The position numbers and the translations under genes are program-made. A stretch of DNA of 64,000 nt from Chryseobacterium taklimakanense (lineage in GTDB: Bacteria; Bacteroidota; Bacteroidia; Flavobacteriales; Weeksellaceae), in NCBI RefSeq assembly GCF_900187185.1, contig NZ_LT906465.1, forward strand, positions 434,001-498,000, read 5' to 3'. This document shows positions 8,190 to 16,998 of the stretch, in pieces (positions within the stretch are counted from its first letter, which is position 1; the number at the start of each line of letters is the position of its first letter). Below the pieces are notes generated by a model. It was not told where the DNA came from. It was given only the letters and a program-made list of their open reading frames with translations, and made no database searches.

Positions 8190-8431
8190 ACAAAGACCGC
8201 AGAATTCTCAAGAAATCCTCGCTTTAAAGAATGAAGGTTATACCATCGACAGAGGTTTGATGTTTTAGTTGTAGAAAAGATTGTTTTAGTATCAAAAACC
8301 GTTGAAGCAGCACCAGCAATCATATTACAAAAACACTGATATATCTTAAGTTTGGCAATTAAGAACCGGGGTTGATTTTTAATTTTAATGAAAGTATCCT
8401 GAAAAATGGAATTAAAAGAGTGATTAAATAA
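8190..8431 (+). pseudogene. Degraded GxxExxY family gene
   Basis: No open frame spans this gap, but frame-shifting reading recovers the second half of a GxxExxY protein: GYTID, then FDVLVVEKIVLVSKTVEAA, then LIYLKF, then GLIFNFNESILKNGIKRVIK and a stop at 8429-8431. This order matches the family pattern (GYRID-LLVE-KVIVELK-VE, YLKLS, GLLINFN, LLK-GIKR). At least three frameshifts and stops, no start, and N-terminal half missing. Two 13-bp direct repeats (CACAAAGGCCGCA at 8168-8180 and CACAAAGACCGCA at 8189-8201) lie at its left end. The remnant abuts gldF: the stop overlaps the gldF ATG by 1 nt. Confidence 0.7.
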
Positions 8432-9159
8432 TGACTGCTATACTAAAAAAAGAACTGTGGAGCTATTTTGGGAACTGGAGCGCGTGGATCATCATCGGGG
8501 CATTCAGCCTTATTGGAACGCTTTTTATCTTTTTCTTTGATAACGATTCCAATATTTTCGATATTGGGATTGCCTCGCTGCAAAGTTATTTTGCACTTTG
8601 TCCGTGGCTGCTGATGTTCATCATCCCTGCCCTGTCGATGAGATCTTTCGCTGAGGAACAGCAAACCGGCACACTGCACTGGCTTTTCTCTCAACCCTTG
8701 AAAATTTCTGAAATCGTTGCCGGGAAATTTCTCTCGGTTTGCATTGTGGGGATATTCTGCATTATTCCGTCACTCGTTTACATTTATACTATTTATGTTT
8801 TGGGCGTGCCCGCCGGCAATATGGATATGGGCGCAACCTTAGGAAGCTATTTTGGCGTGGTTTTACTTATTGCAGCTTTTGCAGCCATCGGAATCCTGGC
8901 TTCAGCATTATCACAGAACCAAATTATGGCTTATTTGCTGGGCGTGTTTATGTGTTTCATTCTTTACTTTGGGGTGGAACAATTGGCGAGCTACAAACTT
9001 TTGGGCGGCGCAGATTTCTGGCTTTCAAATCTTGGGTTTTACCAGCATTTCATAGGTTTTTCCCGTGGTTTGATTGATACGAAGGATGTTTTCTACTTCG
9101 CTTTGGTCATTTTCATCTGCCTGTGCCTGGCAACCTATTTTGTAAAGAAGAAAAAATAA
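8431..9159 (+). CDS. gldF: Gliding-motility ABC transporter permease GldF
   Basis: 242 residues with six membrane segments, the ABC-2 permease pattern; the N-terminus (ILKKELWSYFGNWSAWIIIGAF) and the soluble EEQQTGTLHWLFSQPL loop before the second helix match GldF. In Flavobacterium it works with ATPase GldA and with GldG, the next gene. No gldA is present in the window, as expected when it is encoded elsewhere. Many Chryseobacterium-type bacteria keep these genes although gliding is often not seen. Confidence 0.88.
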   Translation: MTAILKKELWSYFGNWSAWIIIGAFSLIGTLFIFFFDNDSNIFDIGIASLQSYFALCPWLLMFIIPALSMRSFAEEQQTGTLHWLFSQPLKISEIVAGKFLSVCIVGIFCIIPSLVYIYTIYVLGVPAGNMDMGATLGSYFGVVLLIAAFAAIGILASALSQNQIMAYLLGVFMCFILYFGVEQLASYKLLGGADFWLSNLGFYQHFIGFSRGLIDTKDVFYFALVIFICLCLATYFVKKKK

Positions 9160-9175
9160 CTTCTGAATTTTACGA

Positions 9176-10840
9176 ATGAACAAGAAACATTTGCCATATA
9201 TCATTTTATTTGCAGTCCTTTTACTAGGAGCGGCCGGACTGTTTTCTACACGTTTCGATTTGACCAAAGAAAAGCGCTACACACTCTCCGATTCTTCGGT
9301 AAAAGTTTTAAAAGCCGTCAAAAAACCTTTGACCATTGAAGTTTATCTTGAAGGCGACTTCCCGGCAAACTTCAAACAGTTGAGGAATGAAGCGAAATTC
9401 ATGCTGGAAGAATTCAGAAAAATTAATCCGAAAATCGATTATAAATTTATTGATCCTTTAAAAACCAAAATGTCTCAGGACACGCTGGTGGCGATGGGTA
9501 TGCAGCCTTCAAAACTGTCTGATATGAAGGACGGTAAAATTTCAGAAATCATCATTTTTCCTTATGCAGTCCTTAAATACGACGGTTATGGTTCCTCGCA
9601 TTCGCTGATCTCTCAGCAAACCGGTTCAGATTTGGATCAGCAGATTAACAGATCAATTGAGAGTCTTGAATACAATCTGGTTTCAAACATAAAATCAATT
9701 ACCCAGGAACATAAAAAAAGTATTGGAATCCTCGTAAATCAGGAAGAACTGAGGCCCGACGAATTCCGGGGATTTGTCAATATGGCGCTCGAAAATTACA
9801 ATGTGGGGCCCGTAATTCCGACAACGACTGGGGAGCTTACCTTACCAGACATTCCAAAACTTAAGAAATTTGATGCCCTCGTTATCGCGAAACCCAGAAA
9901 GCCTTTTACCGACGGCGAAAAAGTGATTCTGGACCAATACATCATGAATGGCGGCAAAACCCTTTGGATGATTGACGCCGTGAATGCGGAAATGGACACG
10001 CTGAACGTTTCCGAAAATAAGAAAATAATGGCGTATCCGATTGATAATAACCTTACTGATTTCTTTTTCAATTTTGGTCTCAGGATCAATCCTGCGCTGG
10101 TAAAAGATGTACAGAAATTCGCACTTTTACGTTTGGTCACGGGGGAAGTTCAGGGAAATCCGCAGTTTACAAGTCTGCCGTGGCCGTATTTTCCTTTGGG
10201 TATTGCTGAAAGTAAAAATCCGGTTACCAACAACATCAATCCCGTAAAATTCGAGTTTCCTACCTCTATCGACACATTGGGAAGACCCGGAATCAAAACG
10301 AATGTGCTTTATGAATCCAGTAAGAAAACCCTGCTGAAACAAGTCCCTAACTATGTGGACTTAAAGGAAATAGCTTCCGTGGACAGCCTGGGACAAAATG
10401 AAAAACCAACCACGCCGAAAATTTTTGCAGTTTCACTGGAAGGAAAATTCAGCTCCGGTTATGCCGCGAGATCTGAACGAAATACGTTTCCAAACTTCAA
10501 GCCCGAAAGCGAAAACAATAAAATGATTGTGATCGCCGACGGCGATGTGGGCAGAAACAAAGTTTTGAAAGGCGAACCGCTGCCATTGGGTTTTGATTTG
10601 CTTACAAACCAGCAGTTTGGCAATGAGCAGTTTCTAAAAAATGCTCTGGACTATTTGCTGGACGACAGCAACCTGATGGAACTCCGGAACCGGAATATCG
10701 AAGCAAGACTCCTCGACCGACAACGGATTAACGAAGAAAAAGCGCAATGGCAATGGCTGAATCTCCTTCTGCCTTTGGCGATTATCGGGTTTTTAGGTGC
10801 GTTATTTTTCTGGTTGAGGAAGAGAAGATTCAGTAAATAA
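9176..10840 (+). CDS. gldG: Gliding-motility-associated ABC transporter substrate-binding protein GldG
   Basis: 554 residues. One N-terminal membrane anchor (about 8-25) preceding FDLTKEKRYTLSDSS, a hallmark of the GldG/ABC-type uncharacterised family, a large periplasmic domain, and one C-terminal membrane helix (about 527-546) followed by LRKRRFSK. Located 16 nt after gldF and evidently cotranscribed. GldG is proposed to be the extracytoplasmic component of the GldAFG transporter; the transported substrate is not known. Confidence 0.9.
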   Translation: MNKKHLPYIILFAVLLLGAAGLFSTRFDLTKEKRYTLSDSSVKVLKAVKKPLTIEVYLEGDFPANFKQLRNEAKFMLEEFRKINPKIDYKFIDPLKTKMSQDTLVAMGMQPSKLSDMKDGKISEIIIFPYAVLKYDGYGSSHSLISQQTGSDLDQQINRSIESLEYNLVSNIKSITQEHKKSIGILVNQEELRPDEFRGFVNMALENYNVGPVIPTTTGELTLPDIPKLKKFDALVIAKPRKPFTDGEKVILDQYIMNGGKTLWMIDAVNAEMDTLNVSENKKIMAYPIDNNLTDFFFNFGLRINPALVKDVQKFALLRLVTGEVQGNPQFTSLPWPYFPLGIAESKNPVTNNINPVKFEFPTSIDTLGRPGIKTNVLYESSKKTLLKQVPNYVDLKEIASVDSLGQNEKPTTPKIFAVSLEGKFSSGYAARSERNTFPNFKPESENNKMIVIADGDVGRNKVLKGEPLPLGFDLLTNQQFGNEQFLKNALDYLLDDSNLMELRNRNIEARLLDRQRINEEKAQWQWLNLLLPLAIIGFLGALFFWLRKRRFSK

Positions 10841-10894
10841 TTTTAAGACTTTATAAGCTCGTTGTGGTTTTCAGTTTTTGTCATGCTGAGCTTT

Positions 10895-11323
10895 TTAAAC
10901 ATCTTTAATAAAATCCTCAAAATCAAAATAAAATCTTTCAAAACCGTCCATTTTTTCAACAAAAAATTCGAAGATTTCCTGCCAGGTATTTTTATTGAAG
11001 ATTGAGACACCGCTCTTTTCAACCCATATCCTGCTGATGATTTTACCGTTTTCTAAAGTGTAAAATTCATCTTTGCTGAATTCACCTACATAATCTTTCA
11101 GCATGTCTTCCAGCGACCAAATCTTCTCGTAGTAGGCATTACGGAAGAGCTCATCCTTCATCTCGATATCGAGTGAAACTTCGGCTTTTTTGTTGTCGGC
11201 TGAAAATTTAAATGAAAAATCCTTGATCTTGGTATCATACAAAATCCATTTCCTGGGAAACGATTTCCCGAAAGCCGTCCAGAATTCCTTTTTCAGCTGC
11301 TGCGCCTCTTGTTTTGAAAACAT
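10895..11323 (-). CDS. DUF4268 family protein
   Basis: 142-residue cytoplasmic protein, rich in Phe, Lys and Glu, starting MFSKQEAQQLKKEFWTAFGKSFPRKW and containing FSFKFSADNKKAEVSLDIE and WVEKSGVSIFNK, recognisable as a DUF4268 protein. These short stand-alone members are common in Flavobacteriia; longer DUF4268 proteins are attached to nuclease-like domains. No function is known to me. It converges on gldG and diverges from the Rrf2 gene. Confidence 0.75.
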   Translation of the reverse strand: MFSKQEAQQLKKEFWTAFGKSFPRKWILYDTKIKDFSFKFSADNKKAEVSLDIEMKDELFRNAYYEKIWSLEDMLKDYVGEFSKDEFYTLENGKIISRIWVEKSGVSIFNKNTWQEIFEFFVEKMDGFERFYFDFEDFIKDV

Positions 11324-11327
11324 TTGC

Positions 11328-11350
11328 TAAATTTGGTTCCTGCAAAAGTA
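11328..11350. promoter_or_regulatory. Overlapping divergent -7 boxes (DUF4268 / Rrf2)
   Basis: TAAATTTG on the plus strand (11328-11335) precedes the Rrf2 start by 24 nt; TACTTTTG on the minus strand (11343-11350) precedes the DUF4268 start by 19 nt. Both match TAnnTTTG fully. The 36-nt gap must hold both promoters, so the two genes could compete for polymerase. Confidence 0.4.
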
Positions 11351-11359
11351 CTCTAAATA

Positions 11360-11767
11360 ATGCTTTCCAAAAAATCACAGTATGCGCTCAAGGCGCTTTC
11401 TTATCTCGCAGAGCATAAAAACAAAGGTCCTGTTTTGATTTCGGAAATCGCACAGCTGAAAAACATTCCGATAAAATTTCTTGAAAATATTCTTCTTGAA
11501 CTCAAAAAAGCCAATATTCTCGACAGCAAGAAAGGTAAAGGCGGCGGCTATTTCCTGAAGCAGAATCCGGAAGATGTAAGTTTGGCAAAAGTCATAAGAA
11601 TCAGCAACGGTCCTATCGCACTGATTCCCTGCGTGAGCCTTAATTTCTACGAAAAATGTGAAAACTGTAACGAAGACCACTGCGGCTTGCACGACGTTCT
11701 TATTGAGGTTAGAGATGCTTCTTTGGCGATTTTAGAAAAGAAAACTCTTTTGGATTTAACCGACTGA
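11360..11767 (+). CDS. Rrf2 family transcriptional regulator
   Basis: 135 residues. Winged helix domain with the Rrf2 start MLSKKSQYALKALSYLAEH and recognition helix IPIKFLENILLELKKANIL, followed by KGKGGGYFL, the family wing. Cysteines C91, C100, C103 and C108 form a cluster suited to binding an iron-sulfur cluster, as in IscR/NsrR/CymR-type regulators. It sits directly upstream of cysHDN in the same direction; by analogy with CymR it may control sulfate assimilation, but that is inference. Confidence 0.88.
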   Translation: MLSKKSQYALKALSYLAEHKNKGPVLISEIAQLKNIPIKFLENILLELKKANILDSKKGKGGGYFLKQNPEDVSLAKVIRISNGPIALIPCVSLNFYEKCENCNEDHCGLHDVLIEVRDASLAILEKKTLLDLTD

Positions 11768-11796
11768 CCTTTTTTTTGCCGCAATAGTCTACTAAT

Positions 11797-11827
11797 TTTG
11801 TGGATTATTAATTTTATCCTACATTTG
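11797..11827 (+). promoter_or_regulatory. Promoter of the cysH-D-N operon
   Basis: TTTG at 11797-11800 and TACATTTG at 11820-11827 are separated by exactly 19 nt, a textbook Bacteroidota -33/-7 pair. The -7 box ends 18 nt before the preferred cysH start. It separates the sulfate genes from the Rrf2 gene transcriptionally. Confidence 0.7.
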
Positions 11828-11845
11828 TTGCGCAAAAAAATTATA

Positions 11846-12538
11846 ATGTTCACAGCTGATACCATAAGAAAAATCGAGGAAAGTTCACTTCTTGAAGGCT
11901 TGAAACAAATTACAGAACTCTTGCCGGAAGGTGTTGTTTTTTCCACTTCGCTTAGTCAGGAAGATCAGGTCATTACGGATGTCATTTTCAGGAATGAACT
12001 GCCGGTAAAGGTGTTCACTTTAGATACCGGACGTCTTTTTTATGAACATTATGAACTCCTGGCAAACAATAATTCAAAATATAAAATCAAGACCGAAGTT
12101 TATTTCCCCAACAGTGATGATGTAGAGAAATATGTGAACGAAAAAGGTATCAACGCCTTTTATCACTCTCTGGAAAACAGAAAGGAATGCTGTTACATCC
12201 GGAAGGTAAAACCGCTGAACCGTGCTTTGGAAGGTGCAAAGGTATGGATTACGGGTTTACGTGCCGAGCAGTCGGAAAACCGGGAACACATGCCAATGCT
12301 GGCGTTTGATGAGCAGAGAAACCTGTACAAATTTAATCCTCTGATAAATTGGTCTTACAACGATGTACTGAACTATATTGAGGAAAATAAAGTGCAGGAA
12401 CTGCCACTTCACCGGCAGGGGTATATCAGCATTGGCTGCAAGCCATGTACCCGACCCATAGAGCCTGGAGAAAATCCAAGAGCCGGAAGATGGTGGTGGG
12501 AAGAATCTCAGAAAGAATGTGGCCTGCATTCAAAGTAA
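11846..12538 (+). CDS. cysH: Assimilatory phosphoadenylyl/adenylyl-sulfate reductase
   Basis: 230 residues. PAPS/APS reductase fold with FSTSLSQEDQVI near residue 32 and FTLDTGRLF near 57. Cysteines C115-C116 (ECCYIRK) and C198-x-x-C201 (GCKPC) form the [4Fe-4S] site that marks the APS-reducing subgroup, and the C-terminal ECGLH holds catalytic C225. Reduces activated sulfate to sulfite using thioredoxin. The frame is open 16 codons further upstream, but those lie within the promoter, so the start at 11846 is chosen. Since no cysC kinase follows, APS is the likely substrate. Confidence 0.94.
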   Translation: MFTADTIRKIEESSLLEGLKQITELLPEGVVFSTSLSQEDQVITDVIFRNELPVKVFTLDTGRLFYEHYELLANNNSKYKIKTEVYFPNSDDVEKYVNEKGINAFYHSLENRKECCYIRKVKPLNRALEGAKVWITGLRAEQSENREHMPMLAFDEQRNLYKFNPLINWSYNDVLNYIEENKVQELPLHRQGYISIGCKPCTRPIEPGENPRAGRWWWEESQKECGLHSK

Positions 12539-12597
12539 GCAGTAAATTTTTATTGCAGAGCACAGTATTAAGCCCTTAAAAACCCTGAAATTTTACA

Positions 12598-13506
12598 ATG
12601 AAAAAATATAAACTGGACTATCTGGAACAGCTCGAAGCCGAAAGCATTTATATTATGCGCGAAGTGGCGGCACAGTTTGAAAACCCTGCGCTGCTTTTCA
12701 GTGGCGGAAAAGATTCAATCACTTTGGTACATCTTGCCCAAAAGGCATTTGCACCAATGAAAATTCCATTTCCGCTGGTGCATATCGACACCGGGCATAA
12801 TTTTAAGGAAGCATTAATCTTCAGAGATCATCTCGCCAAAGAAATCGGAGCGGAACTGATTGTGAGAAAAGTTGAAGACACCATCCGCGAGAAAAAACTC
12901 ACACAGCCCAAAGGCAAATTTGCTTCAAGAAACTGGCTTCAGACTCACACCCTTTTGGATACTATCGAAGAATTTAATTTTGATGCCTGTATTGGAGGCG
13001 CCCGCCGGGACGAGGAAAAAGCACGCTCAAAAGAAAGATTTTTCTCGGTACGTGACGAATTCGGACAGTGGGAACCAAAACTGCAGCGGCCGGAACTTTG
13101 GAATATTTATAACGGAAGAATTCATAAAGGTGAAAATGTACGGGTTTTTCCGATTTCAAACTGGACGGAGCTTGATGTCTGGAATTATATCAGAAAAGAA
13201 AATATTTCGCTGCCATCTATCTATTTTGCACACGAACGGGAAGTCCTCGAGCACGAAGGCCAGCTGATCGCAGTTTCGGATTTCATCCAGATCGATGAAA
13301 ACGACCGTATTTCCACACGCAAAGTCCGTTACAGAACTGTTGGCGATATGACCTGTACTGCAGCTGTGGAAAGCAGCGCCACAACTTTGGATGATGTAAT
13401 CCATGAAATTACCACATCCAGAATTTCAGAACGCGGTGAAACCAGAATAGACGATAAGGTAACCGAAGCCGCAATGGAAGACCGCAAAAAAGGCGGATAT
13501 TTTTAA
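12598..13506 (+). CDS. cysD: Sulfate adenylyltransferase subunit 2
   Basis: 302 residues, the standard CysD length. PP-loop motif LFSGGKDSITL (about 33-43) binds ATP; typical blocks VHIDTGHNF, GGARRDEEKARSKER and VRYRTVGDMTCTAAV are present. Together with CysN it forms ATP sulfurylase, making APS from sulfate and ATP. Lies between cysH and cysN with gaps of about 60 nt, in one operon. Confidence 0.97.
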   Translation: MKKYKLDYLEQLEAESIYIMREVAAQFENPALLFSGGKDSITLVHLAQKAFAPMKIPFPLVHIDTGHNFKEALIFRDHLAKEIGAELIVRKVEDTIREKKLTQPKGKFASRNWLQTHTLLDTIEEFNFDACIGGARRDEEKARSKERFFSVRDEFGQWEPKLQRPELWNIYNGRIHKGENVRVFPISNWTELDVWNYIRKENISLPSIYFAHEREVLEHEGQLIAVSDFIQIDENDRISTRKVRYRTVGDMTCTAAVESSATTLDDVIHEITTSRISERGETRIDDKVTEAAMEDRKKGGYF

Positions 13507-13572
13507 TTTAAAATCTGGTGGGTTAATCGCTGTTTCTCTGATAACTCATTCTGAAAAATTTTCTACCATAAT

Positions 13573-14814
13573 ATGGATATTTTAAGATTTATTACCGCCG
13601 GAAGCGTGGATGACGGCAAAAGCACACTGATTGGAAGACTGCTCTACGACAGCAAAAGCATCCTGGTGGATCAGCTGGAAGCACTGGAAAAGCAGTCAAA
13701 AAATAAAAATGCAGACGGCATCGACCTTGCCATCTTGACTGACGGACTGCGGGCCGAACGTGAACAGGGTATCACCATCGATGTTGCGTACAGATATTTC
13801 TCCACTCCGAAAAGAAAATTCATCATAGCAGACGCTCCGGGACACGTTCAGTATACCAGAAATATGATTACGGGCGCATCAAATTCACAGCTGATCATTA
13901 TTCTGGTGGACGCCCGAAACGGCGTTATCGAGCAAACCAGAAGGCATTCCATCATTGCTTCTCTGTTGAAAATGAAGCACGTGGTGGTGGCCGTCAACAA
14001 AATGGATTTGGCCGATTATTCCGAAGAAGTTTTCAATAAAATTAAAGATGACTATTCCAAAGCAGCTGCAACACTTGGACTGGAAAATGTCAATTACATT
14101 CCTATTTCTGCTTTTAACGGAGATAATATCGTTGAAAAATCTGATAAAATGGATTGGTATAACGGACCGTCCTTATTGGAATTTCTGGAAAACGTTGAAG
14201 TAAGCGAAGACATTGATTACGAAAATCCGAGATTTCAGGTTCAGTTTGTAATCCGTCCCCAAACCGAAGAACTGCACGATTACAGAGGATATGCGGGCCA
14301 CGTGGTTTCCGGAACATACAAAAAGGGGGACAAGATTACCATTCTTCCACAGAATATTGAGACCATCATTTCTAAAGTGGAAACCGGCGGTAAAGAAGTG
14401 GATGAAGTATTTGCTCATCAGCCGGCGGTGATTCATATTAACGACGATATTGACATATCACGTGGCGATTATTTTGTAAAACCGGATAATCTGCCTAACG
14501 TGGAAAATGAACTTGATGCAGTGGTATGCTGGCTTGATAAAAAGGAATTGAATGTGGGAAACAAATATTTCCTTCAGCATAAAAGCCGTTTGGTTAAAGC
14601 CGTCATTCGTGAAATAGAATACCGTATCGACGTTAATACCCTTGAAAAAACTGCGGTAACAGATTCTGTAAAACTGAACGAGGTGGTTCGCGTTCGCATA
14701 AAAACTGCTTCTCCCATAGTTTTTGATTCCTACGACAAAAATATCGCAACGGGTACAGCTATTTTAGTTGACGAAACGGGCAATTCGACCGTTGGCGCAG
14801 TAATGATTGTTTAA
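13573..14814 (+). CDS. cysN: Sulfate adenylyltransferase subunit 1 (GTPase)
   Basis: 413 residues. EF-Tu-like GTPase with P-loop GSVDDGKST (10-18), the RAEREQGITIDVAYRYF switch region, DAPGH and NKMD motifs, and two C-terminal beta-barrel domains. GTP hydrolysis drives APS formation by CysD. It ends after the barrels with no APS kinase (CysC) extension, in contrast to CysNC fusions, which agrees with the Fe-S APS-reductase type of the upstream cysH. Confidence 0.96.
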   Translation: MDILRFITAGSVDDGKSTLIGRLLYDSKSILVDQLEALEKQSKNKNADGIDLAILTDGLRAEREQGITIDVAYRYFSTPKRKFIIADAPGHVQYTRNMITGASNSQLIIILVDARNGVIEQTRRHSIIASLLKMKHVVVAVNKMDLADYSEEVFNKIKDDYSKAAATLGLENVNYIPISAFNGDNIVEKSDKMDWYNGPSLLEFLENVEVSEDIDYENPRFQVQFVIRPQTEELHDYRGYAGHVVSGTYKKGDKITILPQNIETIISKVETGGKEVDEVFAHQPAVIHINDDIDISRGDYFVKPDNLPNVENELDAVVCWLDKKELNVGNKYFLQHKSRLVKAVIREIEYRIDVNTLEKTAVTDSVKLNEVVRVRIKTASPIVFDSYDKNIATGTAILVDETGNSTVGAVMIV

Positions 14815-14819
14815 ATCTT

Positions 14820-16349
14820 ATGAACGAACACCGTCTAAATAGAATACCTCCGTTCTTTCTGAATGTGGAAAGATTACCGCTGGTTATTGTGGGTAGCAAT
14901 AAAACGGTTTTGGACGTTGTTACATCTGTCTGTACCACTTCTGAAGAGAGCATAATCAGGGTTTTTGATTTAGAAATCTCAGAGGCGCTGAAAAAGTATG
15001 CTGAAAAGTATCCTCAGATAAAGCTGTACAATAGAAACATCGAAGCCAAAGACCTTCATGATCTTTCATTACTGATCATTGCCACCAATGATGATGAATA
15101 TGAGCAATATGTACTGAGTCTCTCTCGACAAAGGAGTATTCTGGTCTGCGTGACAGGTAAACCACAAATCAGCGATTTCTCTCCTGTTTCGGTAATCGAA
15201 ACCAGCAGTTTTAACCTCGGCATTTTATCTAACGATATTTCTCCCGAAGTTACTTCACGGCTTCACAGAATTATTGAAAACAGTATTCCCAACGATATTG
15301 ACGGGTTGATTGAAAGACTGAAGTTTGTTCAGAAAAACCCTCTGATGAATAATATTGATGATGAGCTTAGGGAACTAGACCGGATTACCGCAGAATATCT
15401 CGATCAGAAACAAAAGCCAAAAGACTCAGCAGCTGAATTGGAGAACCTCGCAAAAGTAAACAAAGCAGTTCAGCGCCGGGCCAATATCTATCTGGGGATT
15501 ATTGGCGTTTTGGTCTTTCTTGCAATCTTCTCGTTTATCATTGTGAATTTCCAGCTATGGCCCGATATTAAAGCTTTCCTCAGCGAAGACAATCACATTT
15601 TTTATAAAATGCTTGCAGCAGGATTCTTCGCCGAAGTAGTGGCAGGCAGTATGGGTATGGGATACGGCGTAATATGCACCACAATTCTCCTAATGCTGAA
15701 TGTTGCGCCTCCGGTGGTGAGTGCCAGTATTCATTCTGCTGAAACCTTTACGTCCGCTGCAGGTAGTATAAGCCATTATAAATTGAAAAACGTTAATATG
15801 AAACTGGTGAAAGCTCTTGCACCGGCTGCCATTCTCGGAGCCATCATCGGTGCTTTGGCACTCACCTATTTTGGTAAGCATTACAGCGAAGTTGTAAAAC
15901 CGATTATTTCCTGCTATACGTTTTATCTGGGGATCAATATACTTCGGAACGCTTTTAAAAATAAAACTAAAAATATCAGGAAACAGAAATCTGCTAAAAA
16001 ACTTAGTGTGCTCGGATTTTCAGGCGGTTTTATCGATTCTTTCGCAGGCGGTGGCTGGGGACCTTTGGTTACCGGCACATTAATGAAGGATGGCAGAACT
16101 CCACGGTATGTTGTTGGAAGCTCTACTCTTTCAAAATGTTTACTCACTGTGACGAGTGCCGTAACCTTTGTATTCACCCTAGGAATTCAGCACTGGAATA
16201 TAGTTCTGGGGCTTCTGATCGGCGGGATTGTTACTGCACCTTTCTCAGCAATGCTTACCGCAAAACTTCCCGTACGAAAAATGTTTATCGTTGTTGGATC
16301 CCTCGTAATAATCATGAGCTCTGTAACAATTTTTAGAGCAATTTTCTAA
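14820..16349 (+). CDS. Fusion: siroheme-synthase (Met8/CysG N-terminal)-like domain plus TSUP anion transporter
   Basis: 509 residues starting 5 nt after cysN. Residues 1 to about 150 resemble the precorrin-2 dehydrogenase part of CysG/Met8: IPPFFLNVERLPLVIVGSN, LLIIATNDDEYEQYV, ILVCVTGKPQISDF and FNLGILSNDISPEVTSRL. A charged helical linker (about 155-215) leads into nine or so membrane helices of the TauE/SafE (TSUP) family, with AGSMGMGYGVICTTILL and, in the second half, GGFIDSFAGGGWGPLVTGTL. The NAD-binding glycine motif is degraded (VIVGSNKT instead of GxGxxA/G), so the first domain may sense rather than catalyse. Probably moves sulfate or sulfite across the inner membrane. Confidence 0.85.
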   Translation: MNEHRLNRIPPFFLNVERLPLVIVGSNKTVLDVVTSVCTTSEESIIRVFDLEISEALKKYAEKYPQIKLYNRNIEAKDLHDLSLLIIATNDDEYEQYVLSLSRQRSILVCVTGKPQISDFSPVSVIETSSFNLGILSNDISPEVTSRLHRIIENSIPNDIDGLIERLKFVQKNPLMNNIDDELRELDRITAEYLDQKQKPKDSAAELENLAKVNKAVQRRANIYLGIIGVLVFLAIFSFIIVNFQLWPDIKAFLSEDNHIFYKMLAAGFFAEVVAGSMGMGYGVICTTILLMLNVAPPVVSASIHSAETFTSAAGSISHYKLKNVNMKLVKALAPAAILGAIIGALALTYFGKHYSEVVKPIISCYTFYLGINILRNAFKNKTKNIRKQKSAKKLSVLGFSGGFIDSFAGGGWGPLVTGTLMKDGRTPRYVVGSSTLSKCLLTVTSAVTFVFTLGIQHWNIVLGLLIGGIVTAPFSAMLTAKLPVRKMFIVVGSLVIIMSSVTIFRAIF

Positions 16350-16361
16350 AAATAGTTCTAT

Positions 16362-16402
16362 TGCTAACATTCACCCCCGCATATAGAAATACTATGTTGT
16401 AC
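16362..16402 (-). other. attC-like imperfect palindrome at the 3' end of the orphan gene
   Basis: A 41-nt element running from TGCTAACAT to ATGTTGTAC. The outer arms AACAT/ATGTT and the inner arms ATAG/CTAT pair, with an unpaired CCCCCGC bulge, giving the stem-with-bulge architecture of integron attC sites. Read on the minus strand it follows the stop of the 16423-16974 gene. Core boxes do not match GTTRRRY exactly, so this is a resemblance, not a firm call. Confidence 0.35.
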
Positions 16403-16410
16403 GTCATTTT
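16396..16410 (+). repeat. Left arm of 15-bp inverted repeat flanking an orphan gene
   Basis: GTTGTACGTCATTTT; its exact reverse complement is at 16999-17013. The two arms bracket a single gene of about 550 bp. Confidence 0.75.
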
Positions 16411-16422
16411 TTCAAATTAATT

Positions 16423-16974
16423 TTAAGAAAAGTCGGTTTTACCATCGGGATTAATCAGATATTTAAAATGCAATTCATCTTTTAGAGCCCCACGAGAATT
16501 ATCTTTTATCTCTAAAATTTTAATAACCGCGTAATTTCCATATTTATTTTTTAGAACAGCAATTCCGTGTTTTTCTACGGTTCTACTTCGGGAAGAAAAG
16601 TCGTATTGACTCGCATCTTTTATATTTTCGATATCATACACGCTATTGGCAATAGCAATTCCTGAAATAACATTAGGGTCGTTATATAAATGTATAGATT
16701 GGTCGCTTGCTTTTGACCATTTTGTTTCAAAAGTTAATTCGTTTTCACCAATTATGTATATTCCATTATTGTTGCTGTAATCAAATTTTATCTCTCCCTT
16801 AATTCTACGGTTTTTGTATTTTTTATTTACTGTCAGTGAACTTATTATTCCACCTAAACTTATTATTAGTCCAATAGCTGGTTCATAAGTTCTCTCATTA
16901 TACAACCAGATCGAAAATCCTATAGTCGCAATTATTGAAGTAATAAATGTTACGCTTTTTTGAAATTTTGTCAC
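16423..16974 (-). CDS. Hypothetical membrane-anchored protein, orphan
   Basis: 183 residues from a GTG start at 16974. Two closely spaced hydrophobic helices (about 8-26 and 32-48: FITSIIATIGFSIWLY, AIGLIISLGGIISSLTV) are followed by a Lys-rich stretch and a cytoplasmic-looking beta-rich domain of about 130 residues. I do not recognise a family. The gene is markedly more AT-rich than its neighbours and is bracketed by a 15-bp inverted repeat, both signs of horizontal acquisition. Confidence 0.7.
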   Translation of the reverse strand: MTKFQKSVTFITSIIATIGFSIWLYNERTYEPAIGLIISLGGIISSLTVNKKYKNRRIKGEIKFDYSNNNGIYIIGENELTFETKWSKASDQSIHLYNDPNVISGIAIANSVYDIENIKDASQYDFSSRSRTVEKHGIAVLKNKYGNYAVIKILEIKDNSRGALKDELHFKYLINPDGKTDFS

Positions 16975-16998
16975 TTATTTAGATTTGAGGGTGGTTTT

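Noticed and set aside
10841-10894. GTCATGCTGAGC segment
   Set aside because: Resembles a common dispersed intergenic motif in Bacteroidota but only about 12 nt remain, so not called a repeat.
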